The notes below the pieces were generated by a model. The model had not been told where the DNA came from. It searched no databases and worked only from the letters and a program-made list of their open reading frames with translations. Below, one piece after another: positions 13,692 to 20,735 of a DNA stretch of 31,363 nt (position 1 is its first letter; each line of letters starts with the position of its first letter). Origin of the DNA: a virus. The stretch lies in the IMG/VR virus record IMGVR_UViG_3300048912_000059, positions 1 to 31,363 of that record; one strand, 5' to 3'. The position numbers were made by a program, and so were the translations under genes.

Positions 13692-16592
13692 ATGACTCAG
13701 CAAACATCTCCATTCCTAGAAGCCAAATATGGTTGGAACTACGGAGAAAGTGGTTGGAATACGGGGATGGATGAAAACCTAACTAAGTTTTCTTTCTTGT
13801 TTGACAAAAACATCGACGGTATTGTTTCATCACTTCCTTCGGTAGTTAATGGTACAGCTTACTTTTTAACTACTGATAATAGGATCTACTTTGGTGTTTC
13901 GGGGGCGTGGTATTCGACACCAACCCCTAAGTGGTTTACATTAATCTTACGTTCTTCCGGCGCCAGTTACCAATTCAACGGTACTGCCCTTACGGCTGTA
14001 GCAAATAACACCGACCTTTCATCACAACTTCAAGCAATCCAAGTTACTTTGTCCTCTTTAGGGACGGCTGCTTTTCAAAATACCGAGTATTTTGCATCCA
14101 ATTCTGAGTTAGACGTGGCATCCGCACAGGCCAATAGCTACACCGATTCTCTCAGAACTGACCTAGCAACACAAGCAGCCCCCACACTTGGTTCCACACT
14201 GGTTGGATACAGAAATCGAACTGTATATAGCCGACTTAACGACCAAGTACAATATGCTGATTATCCTTCACTTCAAGCAGCCCTTTCAACAGGTAAACGT
14301 GTTTGGATACCCTCCTCTGTTACAAGCATAACACTAGATGCTGCTGCCGTGACAGCCGCCCTGCCACTTTTAAATATGATTGACGTAGAGACAGATTTAA
14401 CAATAATTGTTCCGGATGGGACTTTTACTTTTACTTCTGGTAATATTGTCAATGTAGGACAAAATGGTAAAATCACCCTAACCGGTTCTACACCCGCTTC
14501 TACGACACTGGTTAGTGTTAACTCTGTAACTGGTACTTCTGGTAACTACACTGTCGTATATAATGTATCATCATCTTCTGGTATGGTGGTTGGGGATTAT
14601 CTGAAATTGGATAACGTTGTTCCCCTTCTACCGCTTGCGGGTGATCAGTCTGTATTCAGAAAAAGGGTGTCTCAAAATGAGATACTGCAATGCTCAGCCC
14701 TTCTTGGTAATATAACTGCAAACACTGGTGGTGGCTCCGCCGCGTGGACCTCAATAGCTTCAGGCGTATTAACAGATTATATATCCGTAGGAGATTTATT
14801 AACAATAAGAGGGCAGACTAGGGAGATTACCAGTGTTTCTACCTTATCTGTTGGAATTTCCGGCGCATGGACCCTGGGCACAACAGGCTCACGGGGATGG
14901 AGACTTACTCGTCCTAATACAGGTACTATAGGAACTGGTGGTGTAAGCAGTTCAACTGTAACCGGGACTTCAAGTCTGTTCACTACAGAAGCAAATCTTG
15001 GAGATTATTTACTCTGCGATGGAGTTATGTCCACCATTACAGCAATAAACTCAGCAACTAGTATTACAGTAAGTCCCGCTGTTGTCATTGCAAATGGAAC
15101 TAAATATTCTATAATCACCCCCGGCGTTTCTCATCAAGGTACATTTGAGATTACTGCTGTTTCAGGCAATCAAGTTACAGTTAAGAGTGGTTGGAGAGGC
15201 CCGTACTCCCCTCCGATTAATAAAATTAGTGGGGGAGAAGTAAAAACTATTAAAGTTGTTTTGAAAAACACTTCCTCAGGTGATGGGGTGTTTTTCTCTT
15301 GTGGGTCTAATCTTAAATGGATTGACAATATGGTTCTTGTCAATACTACAGGGAGTACAGGAACCCACGGTATAGCTATAAACGGCAGAACCCCCGAAGG
15401 TCCAACACAGACTGGACCAGTTAACAACTTCCAAGCTGGTGCAGGATTTGCTCTAATTGGTTGGGGTCGTGGGGTTTTTGCAGGCATTGGCTGTAGTGCG
15501 CAACTACGTAAGAGTCATATTCTCAATTCAACTGCATTTGGTGTGTGGGCTCTTGAAGGTACAAATGTAGCACTCAGAGAGTGTGTAGTGGGTAGTACCT
15601 TAGGACGAGGTGCGCAACTAAATTCCGGTTCAACCTCAATAATTACAGCTTCTTGGTTTCAGGGTAACACTTCTGATAATATTAATATTGTCGCCGGTGC
15701 AACTGCTTACGGAGAGATTATTGTCGTTTACGGAGCTGGTGTCATGGGCGTTCGTAACGATGGTGCCAACTTCGACGCCCCTGAAGGTTTTTATGGAAGT
15801 TGTACGGGTTCTGGGTATTTCAGTACGGGTTCCGCTACAGCAACGTTATCAAGAGCTTTAATTGTTGGTAATGCACGAAATAATATTGAGATTTCTGAAA
15901 ACTCGTTGGTCGCTGTGGTAGAAACCACGAGTGTGGGCTCTCTAGGCACAACAGGCTCTGGTTTTGGTATTACAGCGACCGATTGTATCCTATCGGGACT
16001 AGGTTTAAACAGTTATGGTAATGCATCAACAGCTGTGTCCTTATCCGGGCCGTTTAGCTGTATGAACACTCCAGCAGCCTTTTTATCAAATGTTAGTTAT
16101 TCACAGCTTAGTCGTGCTGTATTGACAGGGAGTAAGCTTAGTTCAACTGTAGGTATTACAGTCGCTTCTGGTGCGACTGTGCTGGCAGACTCTATTACCC
16201 CAACTCCTGGCATCTCTGGCGTTGCAAGATTTGATGAATATGCAATCAATGGTGCCATGATTAGTACTGGCTCAGCCGCCACAGCTTATGGGATTAATAC
16301 CCTCAGAGTTAATGGTGGTGCACTGCTCACCAAAGTATTGACAGCAAGCCAAGTTGCAAGTTTTGGTACGGTTGCAGCAAATAGCTCTACCAGTATCACT
16401 ATAACAGTAACAGGCGCATCTGTGGGAGATGTCGTAACTGTATCTTCGGTGTCTGGCTTAAGCGTAGATGGCATTATAATGGATGCAGCAGTTACGGCGA
16501 CCAATACAGTTACTGTTCGGGCGCAAAATAGGACAGGGGCGGGGATTGTCTCAAACCCTACATTGCGTGTGGTTGTTATCAGCGCAGCATAA
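13692..16592 (+). CDS. Large tailspike / tail fibre, parallel beta-helix
   Basis: The 966-residue protein is the largest in the window. Residues 1-80 (FLEAKYGWNYGESGWNTGMD and onward) form a virion-binding head. A helical linker follows around 120-165, then GSTLVGYRNRTVYSRLND (about 172-190), a segment common at the entry of beta-helical tailspikes. From about 190 to 880 the sequence is Ser/Thr/Gly/Val-rich with short repeated strands (VNVGQNGKITLTGS, GAGFALIGWGRGVFAGIGCS, GVWALEGTNVALREC). This is expected of a right-handed parallel beta-helix that binds or depolymerises surface polysaccharide. The C-terminus (ASVGDVVTVSSVSGLSVDG...) looks like a trimerisation domain. No catalytic acid triad can be assigned by eye. 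Confidence 0.75.
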   Translation: MTQQTSPFLEAKYGWNYGESGWNTGMDENLTKFSFLFDKNIDGIVSSLPSVVNGTAYFLTTDNRIYFGVSGAWYSTPTPKWFTLILRSSGASYQFNGTALTAVANNTDLSSQLQAIQVTLSSLGTAAFQNTEYFASNSELDVASAQANSYTDSLRTDLATQAAPTLGSTLVGYRNRTVYSRLNDQVQYADYPSLQAALSTGKRVWIPSSVTSITLDAAAVTAALPLLNMIDVETDLTIIVPDGTFTFTSGNIVNVGQNGKITLTGSTPASTTLVSVNSVTGTSGNYTVVYNVSSSSGMVVGDYLKLDNVVPLLPLAGDQSVFRKRVSQNEILQCSALLGNITANTGGGSAAWTSIASGVLTDYISVGDLLTIRGQTREITSVSTLSVGISGAWTLGTTGSRGWRLTRPNTGTIGTGGVSSSTVTGTSSLFTTEANLGDYLLCDGVMSTITAINSATSITVSPAVVIANGTKYSIITPGVSHQGTFEITAVSGNQVTVKSGWRGPYSPPINKISGGEVKTIKVVLKNTSSGDGVFFSCGSNLKWIDNMVLVNTTGSTGTHGIAINGRTPEGPTQTGPVNNFQAGAGFALIGWGRGVFAGIGCSAQLRKSHILNSTAFGVWALEGTNVALRECVVGSTLGRGAQLNSGSTSIITASWFQGNTSDNINIVAGATAYGEIIVVYGAGVMGVRNDGANFDAPEGFYGSCTGSGYFSTGSATATLSRALIVGNARNNIEISENSLVAVVETTSVGSLGTTGSGFGITATDCILSGLGLNSYGNASTAVSLSGPFSCMNTPAAFLSNVSYSQLSRAVLTGSKLSSTVGITVASGATVLADSITPTPGISGVARFDEYAINGAMISTGSAATAYGINTLRVNGGALLTKVLTASQVASFGTVAANSSTSITITVTGASVGDVVTVSSVSGLSVDGIIMDAAVTATNTVTVRAQNRTGAGIVSNPTLRVVVISAA

Positions 16593-16608
16593 ATTTAATG
16601 GGATGTTT

Positions 16609-17187
16609 ATGACAAACTATTCAGAAGCTGCAAAGCTCTTGGGTGTAGAGGAGGCAGCCGTAAAGGCTGTCGCTTCTGTCGAGAGTAATGGATATGGTTT
16701 CATCAAGGATGCTACTGGAGCTGATGTGCCTAAGATTCTTTTTGAACGTCATATCATGTTCGAGAGACTTAGGGATTTCACCCCAATCAAGTCTAAAGAT
16801 ATGGCTGCTAAGTATCCTGATATTGTCAATGAATCTCCAGGCGGTTATAAGGGAGGTTTAGCTGAATGGGAACGTCTTGAAAGGGCCATTAAGATTGATC
16901 GTGTATCGGCTTTGGAAAGTGCCTCTTGGGGTTCGTTTCAAATAATGGGTTTCCATTGGAAGGCTTTAGGATTTAACTCTGTTCAAGAATTAGTAAATAA
17001 GGCTTATACAGAAGAAGGTCAACTTGATCTTTTTGTTAGTTTTGTTAAAGCAAGCCCAAATGTCTTGAGGGCTTTGAAAGCTAAAGACTGGGTTGGTGTG
17101 GCTCGTGGTTACAACGGTCCTGGGTACGCCGTTAATAAATATGACATTAAGATGAAAGAAGCTTATGAACGATTCAGTAAAAGTTGA
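16609..17187 (+). CDS. Endolysin, N-acetylmuramidase type
   Basis: From the ATG at 16609 the product is 192 residues. It fits the N-acetylmuramidase (DUF3380-like) endolysins that cleave the glycan chains of peptidoglycan. AVKAVASVESNGYG holds the likely catalytic Glu at residue 25, followed by PKILFERHIMFERLRD (41-56), SASWGSFQIMGFHW (104-117) and the C-terminal YNGPGYAVNKYDIKMKEAY. No signal sequence is seen, so it depends on the holin for release. An in-frame ATG two codons earlier (16603) is possible; GGGA is better spaced from 16609. It overlaps the holin gene by 23 bases. Confidence 0.85.
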   Translation: MTNYSEAAKLLGVEEAAVKAVASVESNGYGFIKDATGADVPKILFERHIMFERLRDFTPIKSKDMAAKYPDIVNESPGGYKGGLAEWERLERAIKIDRVSALESASWGSFQIMGFHWKALGFNSVQELVNKAYTEEGQLDLFVSFVKASPNVLRALKAKDWVGVARGYNGPGYAVNKYDIKMKEAYERFSKS

Positions 17188-17506
17188 AGATACTGTAACA
17201 CCCATCACAAAAGATACAGCTGTTGAAGCAACTATCACTTCCACTCTGTCATCTACTCCTACTAAATTAGCGCTCGTGCCCAATTGGAAAAAAGTTCTCA
17301 AAACTTATTCCTTTTGGACTACTGTATTGTCTGCCCTGTTGTCGTTGGTTGAAATCATTCTTCCATTCTTTTCTCTCCTTGAACCTACAATGTCTGTAGC
17401 AGCCTATGGGACATGCATGTTCGTGCTGAACGTCTCAGCTGCTGTTTTCAGGATGATTAAACAACATAAGTTGTGGCAGCCAGAGGATAAGGATAATGTT
17501 CAGTAA
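17165..17506 (+). CDS. Holin
   Basis: This 113-residue protein has two predicted membrane segments (about residues 49-71, SFWTTVLSALLSLVEIILPFF, minus the last bases, and 76-96, MSVAAYGTCMFVLNVSAAVF). A basic segment RMIKQHK follows. The long polar N-terminus is Thr-rich. Two membrane spans and a place directly after the endolysin suggest a holin that opens the inner membrane at lysis. Its start overlaps the endolysin and its end overlaps the inner spanin by eleven bases, so the lysis cassette is translationally coupled. The holin label is by context and topology. Confidence 0.7.
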   Translation: MNDSVKVEDTVTPITKDTAVEATITSTLSSTPTKLALVPNWKKVLKTYSFWTTVLSALLSLVEIILPFFSLLEPTMSVAAYGTCMFVLNVSAAVFRMIKQHKLWQPEDKDNVQ

Positions 17507-17984
17507 CCTATTCTCTGGTGCCAGTCTGTACATCATCCTAGCCTTGTTAGCTTCAACAGCAGGGTTTGGCTATCTTTCATATAGTTTGAGCAACGATAAG
17601 GCTGTAGCAGTAGCTCAGCTTAAAGATGCTAATGATGCGATTGTAGGGTATAAAAAGGATGCCGAACTAAAGGATTTGAGCTGTAAAATTGATGACCTTA
17701 GTGCCTCAGAATTAACAGAAGACAAAAACAAGATTGATGAAGCTATTTCTCCCATTAATGATCAATTAAGAGACTTAGCCGCTGTTAAGAAAATTCCTAA
17801 TAAAGCTGTCTCAAGTGCAGCTATTTTACCAAAAGAGACTACTAAAGATGAAAGCAATTTCTTGCCTGATGATGGGCTTCTTAGTCCTAATGTTAAACGG
17901 CTGCTCAACAACGGGTGGTGTTCGGTCTACCCCGACAGTAACCAATGTCTTCCCACCAGACAGTCTTCTGATAAACCCCTGTAA
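17496..17984 (+). CDS. Inner-membrane spanin subunit (Rz-like)
   Basis: The 162-residue protein has one N-terminal membrane helix (about residues 9-29, SLYIILALLASTAGFGYLS). A long periplasmic helical region follows (DKAVAVAQLKDANDAIVGYK through INDQLRDLAAVKKIP) and then a proline-poor tail. This is the form of i-spanins, which with a lipoprotein partner fuse inner and outer membranes in the last step of lysis. The partner gene (17848-18120) begins inside this gene in the +1 register, the usual embedded or overlapping arrangement. Its presence shows that the host has an outer membrane. Confidence 0.8.
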   Translation: MFSNLFSGASLYIILALLASTAGFGYLSYSLSNDKAVAVAQLKDANDAIVGYKKDAELKDLSCKIDDLSASELTEDKNKIDEAISPINDQLRDLAAVKKIPNKAVSSAAILPKETTKDESNFLPDDGLLSPNVKRLLNNGWCSVYPDSNQCLPTRQSSDKPL

Positions 17985-18120
17985 GGCCAAACCATCGGGT
18001 GAGAGCCTTATAGACCTAGCTATTGCCCAAAACACTAATGTCGCTTGCATTGGTAAGTGGGAAAAACAAATGCAAAAGCTTCGTGATAATAAGAAAGACA
18101 AGGAGGAACTTTACAAATGA
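17848..18120 (+). CDS. Outer-membrane spanin lipoprotein (Rz1-like)
   Basis: From the ATG at 17848 the product is 90 residues. A signal peptide with a short hydrophobic core (MKAISCLMMGFLVLMLNGC) ends in the lipobox LNGC, with Cys19 to be lipidated. The mature part is short and contains a proline-rich segment (TPTVTNVFPPDSLLINP), as in Rz1 proteins, then a helical region. It overlaps the inner spanin gene over 137 bases in another frame and continues 136 bases beyond it. Translation is then coupled to the next gene through an ATGA overlap. Confidence 0.8.
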   Translation: MKAISCLMMGFLVLMLNGCSTTGGVRSTPTVTNVFPPDSLLINPCKAKPSGESLIDLAIAQNTNVACIGKWEKQMQKLRDNKKDKEELYK

Positions 18121-18431
18121 CAGGGAATGACGCCAACAACCGTATTAGCAACTTGTTTGAGAAGGCTTGCCTTGCCCTTCTTTCTCTATTTGTGACAATC
18201 ATGTTCATTACCTACCAAGGTATGAAGAGTGATTACAAAGAGATGCAGACAAGCATAAACCAGCTTCAGATGATTAAAGTAAATAAAGAAGATTTACGTG
18301 AAGTTGAGGTTAGGCTTAACACAAAGATTGAATCCCTAGGAGCAACCTTATCAGCTAACTCAATGGCTAATAAAGCAGATATCCTAGGAAGGATGGATTT
18401 GTACTTTGGAAGTTTAAAAAATAAGAAATAG
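18117..18431 (+). CDS. Small membrane protein with coiled coil, late operon
   Basis: I do not recognise this 104-residue protein. It has one membrane segment (about residues 17-33, ACLALLSLFVTIMFITY) near the N-terminus and then a charged heptad-type coiled coil (KSDYKEMQTSINQLQMIKVN, ..EDLREVEVRLNTKIESL). The start overlaps the stop of the o-spanin (ATGA). The topology resembles accessory lysis proteins such as antiholins or lysis timing factors and is similar to the next gene. It is not a plain copy of the spanins because it has no lipobox or proline segment. Function is not known. Confidence 0.7.
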   Translation: MTGNDANNRISNLFEKACLALLSLFVTIMFITYQGMKSDYKEMQTSINQLQMIKVNKEDLREVEVRLNTKIESLGATLSANSMANKADILGRMDLYFGSLKNKK

Positions 18432-18440
18432 GAAGGAAGT

Positions 18441-18782
18441 ATGTTTTGGGTTATAGTTGAGCGTTCGGTACACCTAACTACCCTAGTCCTTCTAATTGTG
18501 ATGTTATCCATAATTTTCACGAATAACAGAAGCACTCATGATTTCACTTCTTTGGAAACAAAGATAGAAAGCTCTAAGAGTGATTTGAGAAAGGTTATAT
18601 CCAATAATATGGATTATACAGACGGTAGAGTTAATAAGCTGTCTGAGAATCAAGATAACTATCAAATACTTGTTGATCGCAGAATGCATATAATGGAGAT
18701 GCAACTTAAAGGTTTGGTGGAAGATAAGAAGTCCAATCAGAAAATCGTGAATAACAATATAAATACACTTACCACGAACTGA
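18441..18782 (+). CDS. Second small membrane protein with coiled coil
   Basis: This 113-residue protein is unrecognised by name. Residues about 9-27 (SVHLTTLVLLIVMLSIIFTNN) form a membrane segment. The remaining 85 residues are polar and heptad-like (DFTSLETKIESSKSDLRKVI, DNYQILVDRRMHIMEMQLKG). Layout and size match the gene just upstream, so the two may be ancient duplicates. It is the last late gene before the terminator. GGAAGG precedes the ATG. A role in lysis timing or in excluding other phages is possible but not shown. Confidence 0.65.
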   Translation: MFWVIVERSVHLTTLVLLIVMLSIIFTNNRSTHDFTSLETKIESSKSDLRKVISNNMDYTDGRVNKLSENQDNYQILVDRRMHIMEMQLKGLVEDKKSNQKIVNNNINTLTTN

Positions 18783-18815
18783 AGAATAAAAACAATAACA
18801 AGCCAGTAGGCACGC

Positions 18816-18835
18816 TAAGCTGCGCCATCAGCTTA
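18816..18835 (+). repeat. Short perfect hairpin in intergenic spacer
   Basis: TAAGCTG (18816-18822) and CAGCTTA (18829-18835) form a seven-base-pair stem with the loop CGCCAT. It lies between the last late gene and the main terminator. No T-tract follows. It may be part of the 3' end structure of the late transcript. Confidence 0.45.
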
Positions 18836-18848
18836 TCTCAGATACTTA

Positions 18849-18886
18849 AAAGCTCCCTTCCGTGATTGGATAGGGAGCTTTCTTTT
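18849..18886 (+). terminator. Bidirectional terminator between late and early operons
   Basis: AAAGCTCCCT (18849-18858) pairs with AGGGAGCTTT (18872-18881), ten base pairs around a 13-base loop, followed on the plus strand by CTTTTGCC. Read on the minus strand it is followed by TTTTAAG. It lies exactly at the convergent junction of the late plus-strand genes and the long minus-strand operon, so it can end both transcripts. Confidence 0.85.
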
Positions 18887-18898
18887 GCCTAAATTTTA

Positions 18899-19273
18899 TC
18901 AGATATAACTTTCAGAATAAAGTGTGTCACCCCATTCATGCCTGTCATTCAGTTGACCAGCCGCTCTGGCAATCACATAAGCATCTTTTCGGTTATAGAA
19001 TGTCCCATATTGGTCAGTGAAGCCTTGAACCATATCATCAGGGTGACACCACTCATCAAGTACATCATCACCAATAGCAATCATCTGTAGTTGCATAATG
19101 GGACAGCTGTGACGTGTCCCTGTAACAATATAACCATTAAAGTCATAAGCTGCTTGAGCAATACGAAGTTGTACGCCGTAGTATTCTGCACGGTGACGTC
19201 CATCTTCCATGATATTTCCAGCAGTCATTTTCTTGTAGACTTCGATGGCATCTTTGATCTTTTGAATACTCAC
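18899..19273 (-). CDS. Conserved phage protein, RH-x and QGF/GTF motif
   Basis: This 124-residue protein is the last gene of the minus-strand operon. The middle region YIVTGTRHSCPIMQLQM, then QGFTDQYGTFYNRKDAYVIA and RAAGQL through LYSESYI, matches a widespread phage family of unknown job whose members share VxGxRHxxI, GFxTxxGxFVxRxEAxxIA and LxSEDL elements. No membrane segment or signal is present. GAGGAAACAAA precedes its GTG start. The family is common in the gene blocks of nucleotide metabolism. I assign no function. Confidence 0.7.
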   Translation of the reverse strand: MSIQKIKDAIEVYKKMTAGNIMEDGRHRAEYYGVQLRIAQAAYDFNGYIVTGTRHSCPIMQLQMIAIGDDVLDEWCHPDDMVQGFTDQYGTFYNRKDAYVIARAAGQLNDRHEWGDTLYSESYI

Positions 19274-19291
19274 TTTGTTTCCTCCACTTCT

Positions 19292-19432
19292 TCACATAAA
19301 GACCTTCACAGCCGACTTTGTATACTCTACCCTGTATCCATTATGGTAAAGATCTTCAGAAATACTTTTTGTGTAGTCATCAAGAATTTTAAAGAAAGAT
19401 TCTTTCTTTTTCTTACGATTTTTATTTTTCAT
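19292..19432 (-). CDS. Small basic protein, 46 aa
   Basis: An ATG at 19432 preceded by GGAGGAAACAAA gives 46 residues, starting MKNKNRKKKKESFFKILDDY and ending in KSAVKVFM. The very lysine-rich N-terminus suggests nucleic acid contact or just a short adaptor. It overlaps the stop of the membrane protein upstream (ATGA) and ends 19 bases before the next gene. Strong ribosome binding site and tight packing support it as real. Function unknown. Confidence 0.65.
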   Translation of the reverse strand: MKNKNRKKKKESFFKILDDYTKSISEDLYHNGYRVEYTKSAVKVFM

Positions 19433-19656
19433 TTTGTTTCCTCCAAATTAGTTACTTTAACCGCCGACTCAAAAGACTTTTCCAATTGTACTTTACTCTT
19501 GCTGGCTTCTTGTTTCAACTCCAACCTCTGTTCAATTTTATGCAAGCTTGGTTCTGAATCCTTCTTATGTTTAATGAAGTACTGACCAAGAGCGACTACA
19601 GCTAGCATGCACAGAAGGATGGCTAGAACGTCTACCAAAGGGTTGTTGTTTTTCAT
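19429..19656 (-). CDS. Small single-pass membrane protein
   Basis: From the ATG at 19656, nine bases after GGGAG, the product is 75 residues. A GTG two codons before lies too close to that site. Residues about 7-26 (LVDVLAILLCMLAVVALGQY) form one membrane helix. The remainder is charged and probably helical (KIEQRLELKQEASKSKVQLE). It overlaps its upstream gene by four bases and its downstream gene by four. No family recognised; small membrane proteins of this kind are frequent in early phage operons. Confidence 0.65.
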   Translation of the reverse strand: MKNNNPLVDVLAILLCMLAVVALGQYFIKHKKDSEPSLHKIEQRLELKQEASKSKVQLEKSFESAVKVTNLEETK

Positions 19657-20249
19657 ATCCACAAACTCCCACGAATTTTAATCAGCCGAATAAGCATTTC
19701 TTCTTCTTGTTTAAGATATTCTTCTTCGTTCTCAAAGTCAACATCTTTTCTGTCTTTATTGGTCTTATACCACTTATAGATCTCGTTCTGTTCAATAGCT
19801 GCAAGAGCTTGTGGTGTCAGAGTTCCATATTTAGGGTCATCTGGTAAAACTCCCCAGTCTTCATCATAAGTAAGCTTCATTTCCCATTCATGTGTCTCAA
19901 GTCCTTTCTCTTGTTCGATAAACTTCTCAAGCTCGTAGAAAAGGCAAACAGGGATACGATATACAAGATCATACCACTGACCTTTGTTCAACCCACCATC
20001 AAGGACATGAGTGTTCCCTTTTGAGTTCTTCATATAAATCTTTACAGAGTAGATCAAATCCGAAGGGAACAAGATTATGTCTTGAAGCTTATCAATGAAG
20101 AGTTCAATCAAAGGGTCTTTTGTACAGATGCTTGCAATCATTTCATCAACTGTAAATGACTTAGGCTGCTTTACCTTTTCAGGAAGCATCCAAGAGAATA
20201 CTTTTGAGTCAGACCAGTAAGACTTTCGGTATTGTTTATAGAATTTCAT
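19653..20249 (-). CDS. Conserved phage hypothetical protein, 198 aa
   Basis: The protein has an aromatic- and acid-rich C-terminal half with ELEKFIEQEKGLETHEWEMK (about residues 107-126) and ALAAIEQNEIYKWYKTNKDR (about 148-167). That pairing of ELxxFxExE and ExxxIYxWW/Y-xxR segments belongs to a family seen in many phages without a known function. The N-terminal part contains FTVDEMIASICTKDPLI. No membrane helices or catalytic motifs are visible. A good AGGAGAGTAAA site precedes the ATG. Likely a cytoplasmic early protein. Confidence 0.65.
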   Translation of the reverse strand: MKFYKQYRKSYWSDSKVFSWMLPEKVKQPKSFTVDEMIASICTKDPLIELFIDKLQDIILFPSDLIYSVKIYMKNSKGNTHVLDGGLNKGQWYDLVYRIPVCLFYELEKFIEQEKGLETHEWEMKLTYDEDWGVLPDDPKYGTLTPQALAAIEQNEIYKWYKTNKDRKDVDFENEEEYLKQEEEMLIRLIKIRGSLWI

Positions 20250-20258
20250 TTTACTCTC

Positions 20259-20498
20259 CTAATATTGGATATGTTTAAAAGTAGAACACTCATCTTTATC
20301 TAAATAGAATGACCTACCATCTGTAATGTGTTCGTGACTAAAGTAAGGATCACCGCGATGGTTGAATCCACGTACAATCAGCTTATCACCCTTCTCAGCA
20401 CAAATACAGTGCCCATGACAATCATTCCACTCTGTAAGCTGTTTAAGTGCGTAGACAACGCTCCCTATTTCTAAGTGGTTCCAGTTTTCTGTTAACAT
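20259..20498 (-). CDS. Small SH3-like protein
   Basis: This 79-residue protein opens with WNHLEIGSVVYALKQL and continues EKGDKLIVRGF and YLDKDECSTF, the strand-turn-strand arrangement of small SH3/KOW-like barrels in phages. There are two cysteines and three histidines around HGHCICAEKGD, which could hold a metal. Its ATG overlaps the stop of the upstream small gene (TAATG), so translation is coupled. The fold call is weak; no function is assigned. Confidence 0.6.
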   Translation of the reverse strand: MLTENWNHLEIGSVVYALKQLTEWNDCHGHCICAEKGDKLIVRGFNHRGDPYFSHEHITDGRSFYLDKDECSTFKHIQY

Positions 20499-20659
20499 TA
20501 CAAAGTACTCCAGTCTTGTGCAATAACCTCACCCTCTAGGTATACTTTAACACAGACTGATGCGCTTTCATAATAGCTTTCAGATGTTGTCTCAATACCA
20601 ATGTAAAGGTTTTCTTTGATGTATGCTTTTATCAGCTCTTTTAATTCATCTTCGTTCAT
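20498..20659 (-). CDS. Small acidic protein, 53 aa
   Basis: An ATG at 20659 after AAGGAGAATTTAAA gives 53 residues. The N-terminus is a helix (MNEDELKELIKAYIKENL) followed by a strand-rich second half (SYYESASVCVKVYLEGEVIA). Its stop overlaps the start of the next gene. The layout of a LxxLIKxYIKE helix followed by a beta hairpin recalls small phage proteins of unknown role in Felix O1-like genomes. Its ribosome binding site comes just after the terminator of nrdB, so it may depend on read-through or a promoter that I cannot see. Confidence 0.7.
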   Translation of the reverse strand: MNEDELKELIKAYIKENLYIGIETTSESYYESASVCVKVYLEGEVIAQDWSTL

Positions 20660-20674
20660 TTTAAATTCTCCTTA

Positions 20675-20710
20675 AAGAAAAAGGCCACACATCCCGAAGG
20701 ACATGCAGCC
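20675..20710 (-). terminator. Strong intrinsic terminator after nrdB
   Basis: On the minus strand twelve pairs (20710-20699 with 20694-20683, including several G.U) enclose a UUCG tetraloop (20698-20695) and are followed by TTTTTCTTT (20682-20674). The stem starts 26 bases after the nrdB stop. This is a classic stable tetraloop terminator. It would reduce expression of the eight small downstream genes relative to the reductase. Confidence 0.8.
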
Positions 20711-20735
20711 AAGGATAGCACATCAGATTATTGTG

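Noticed and set aside
16483-16608. N-terminal extension of the endolysin back to 16483
   Set aside because: It runs over the end of the tailspike gene in another frame and has no ribosome binding site; the muramidase domain begins at the ATG of 16609.
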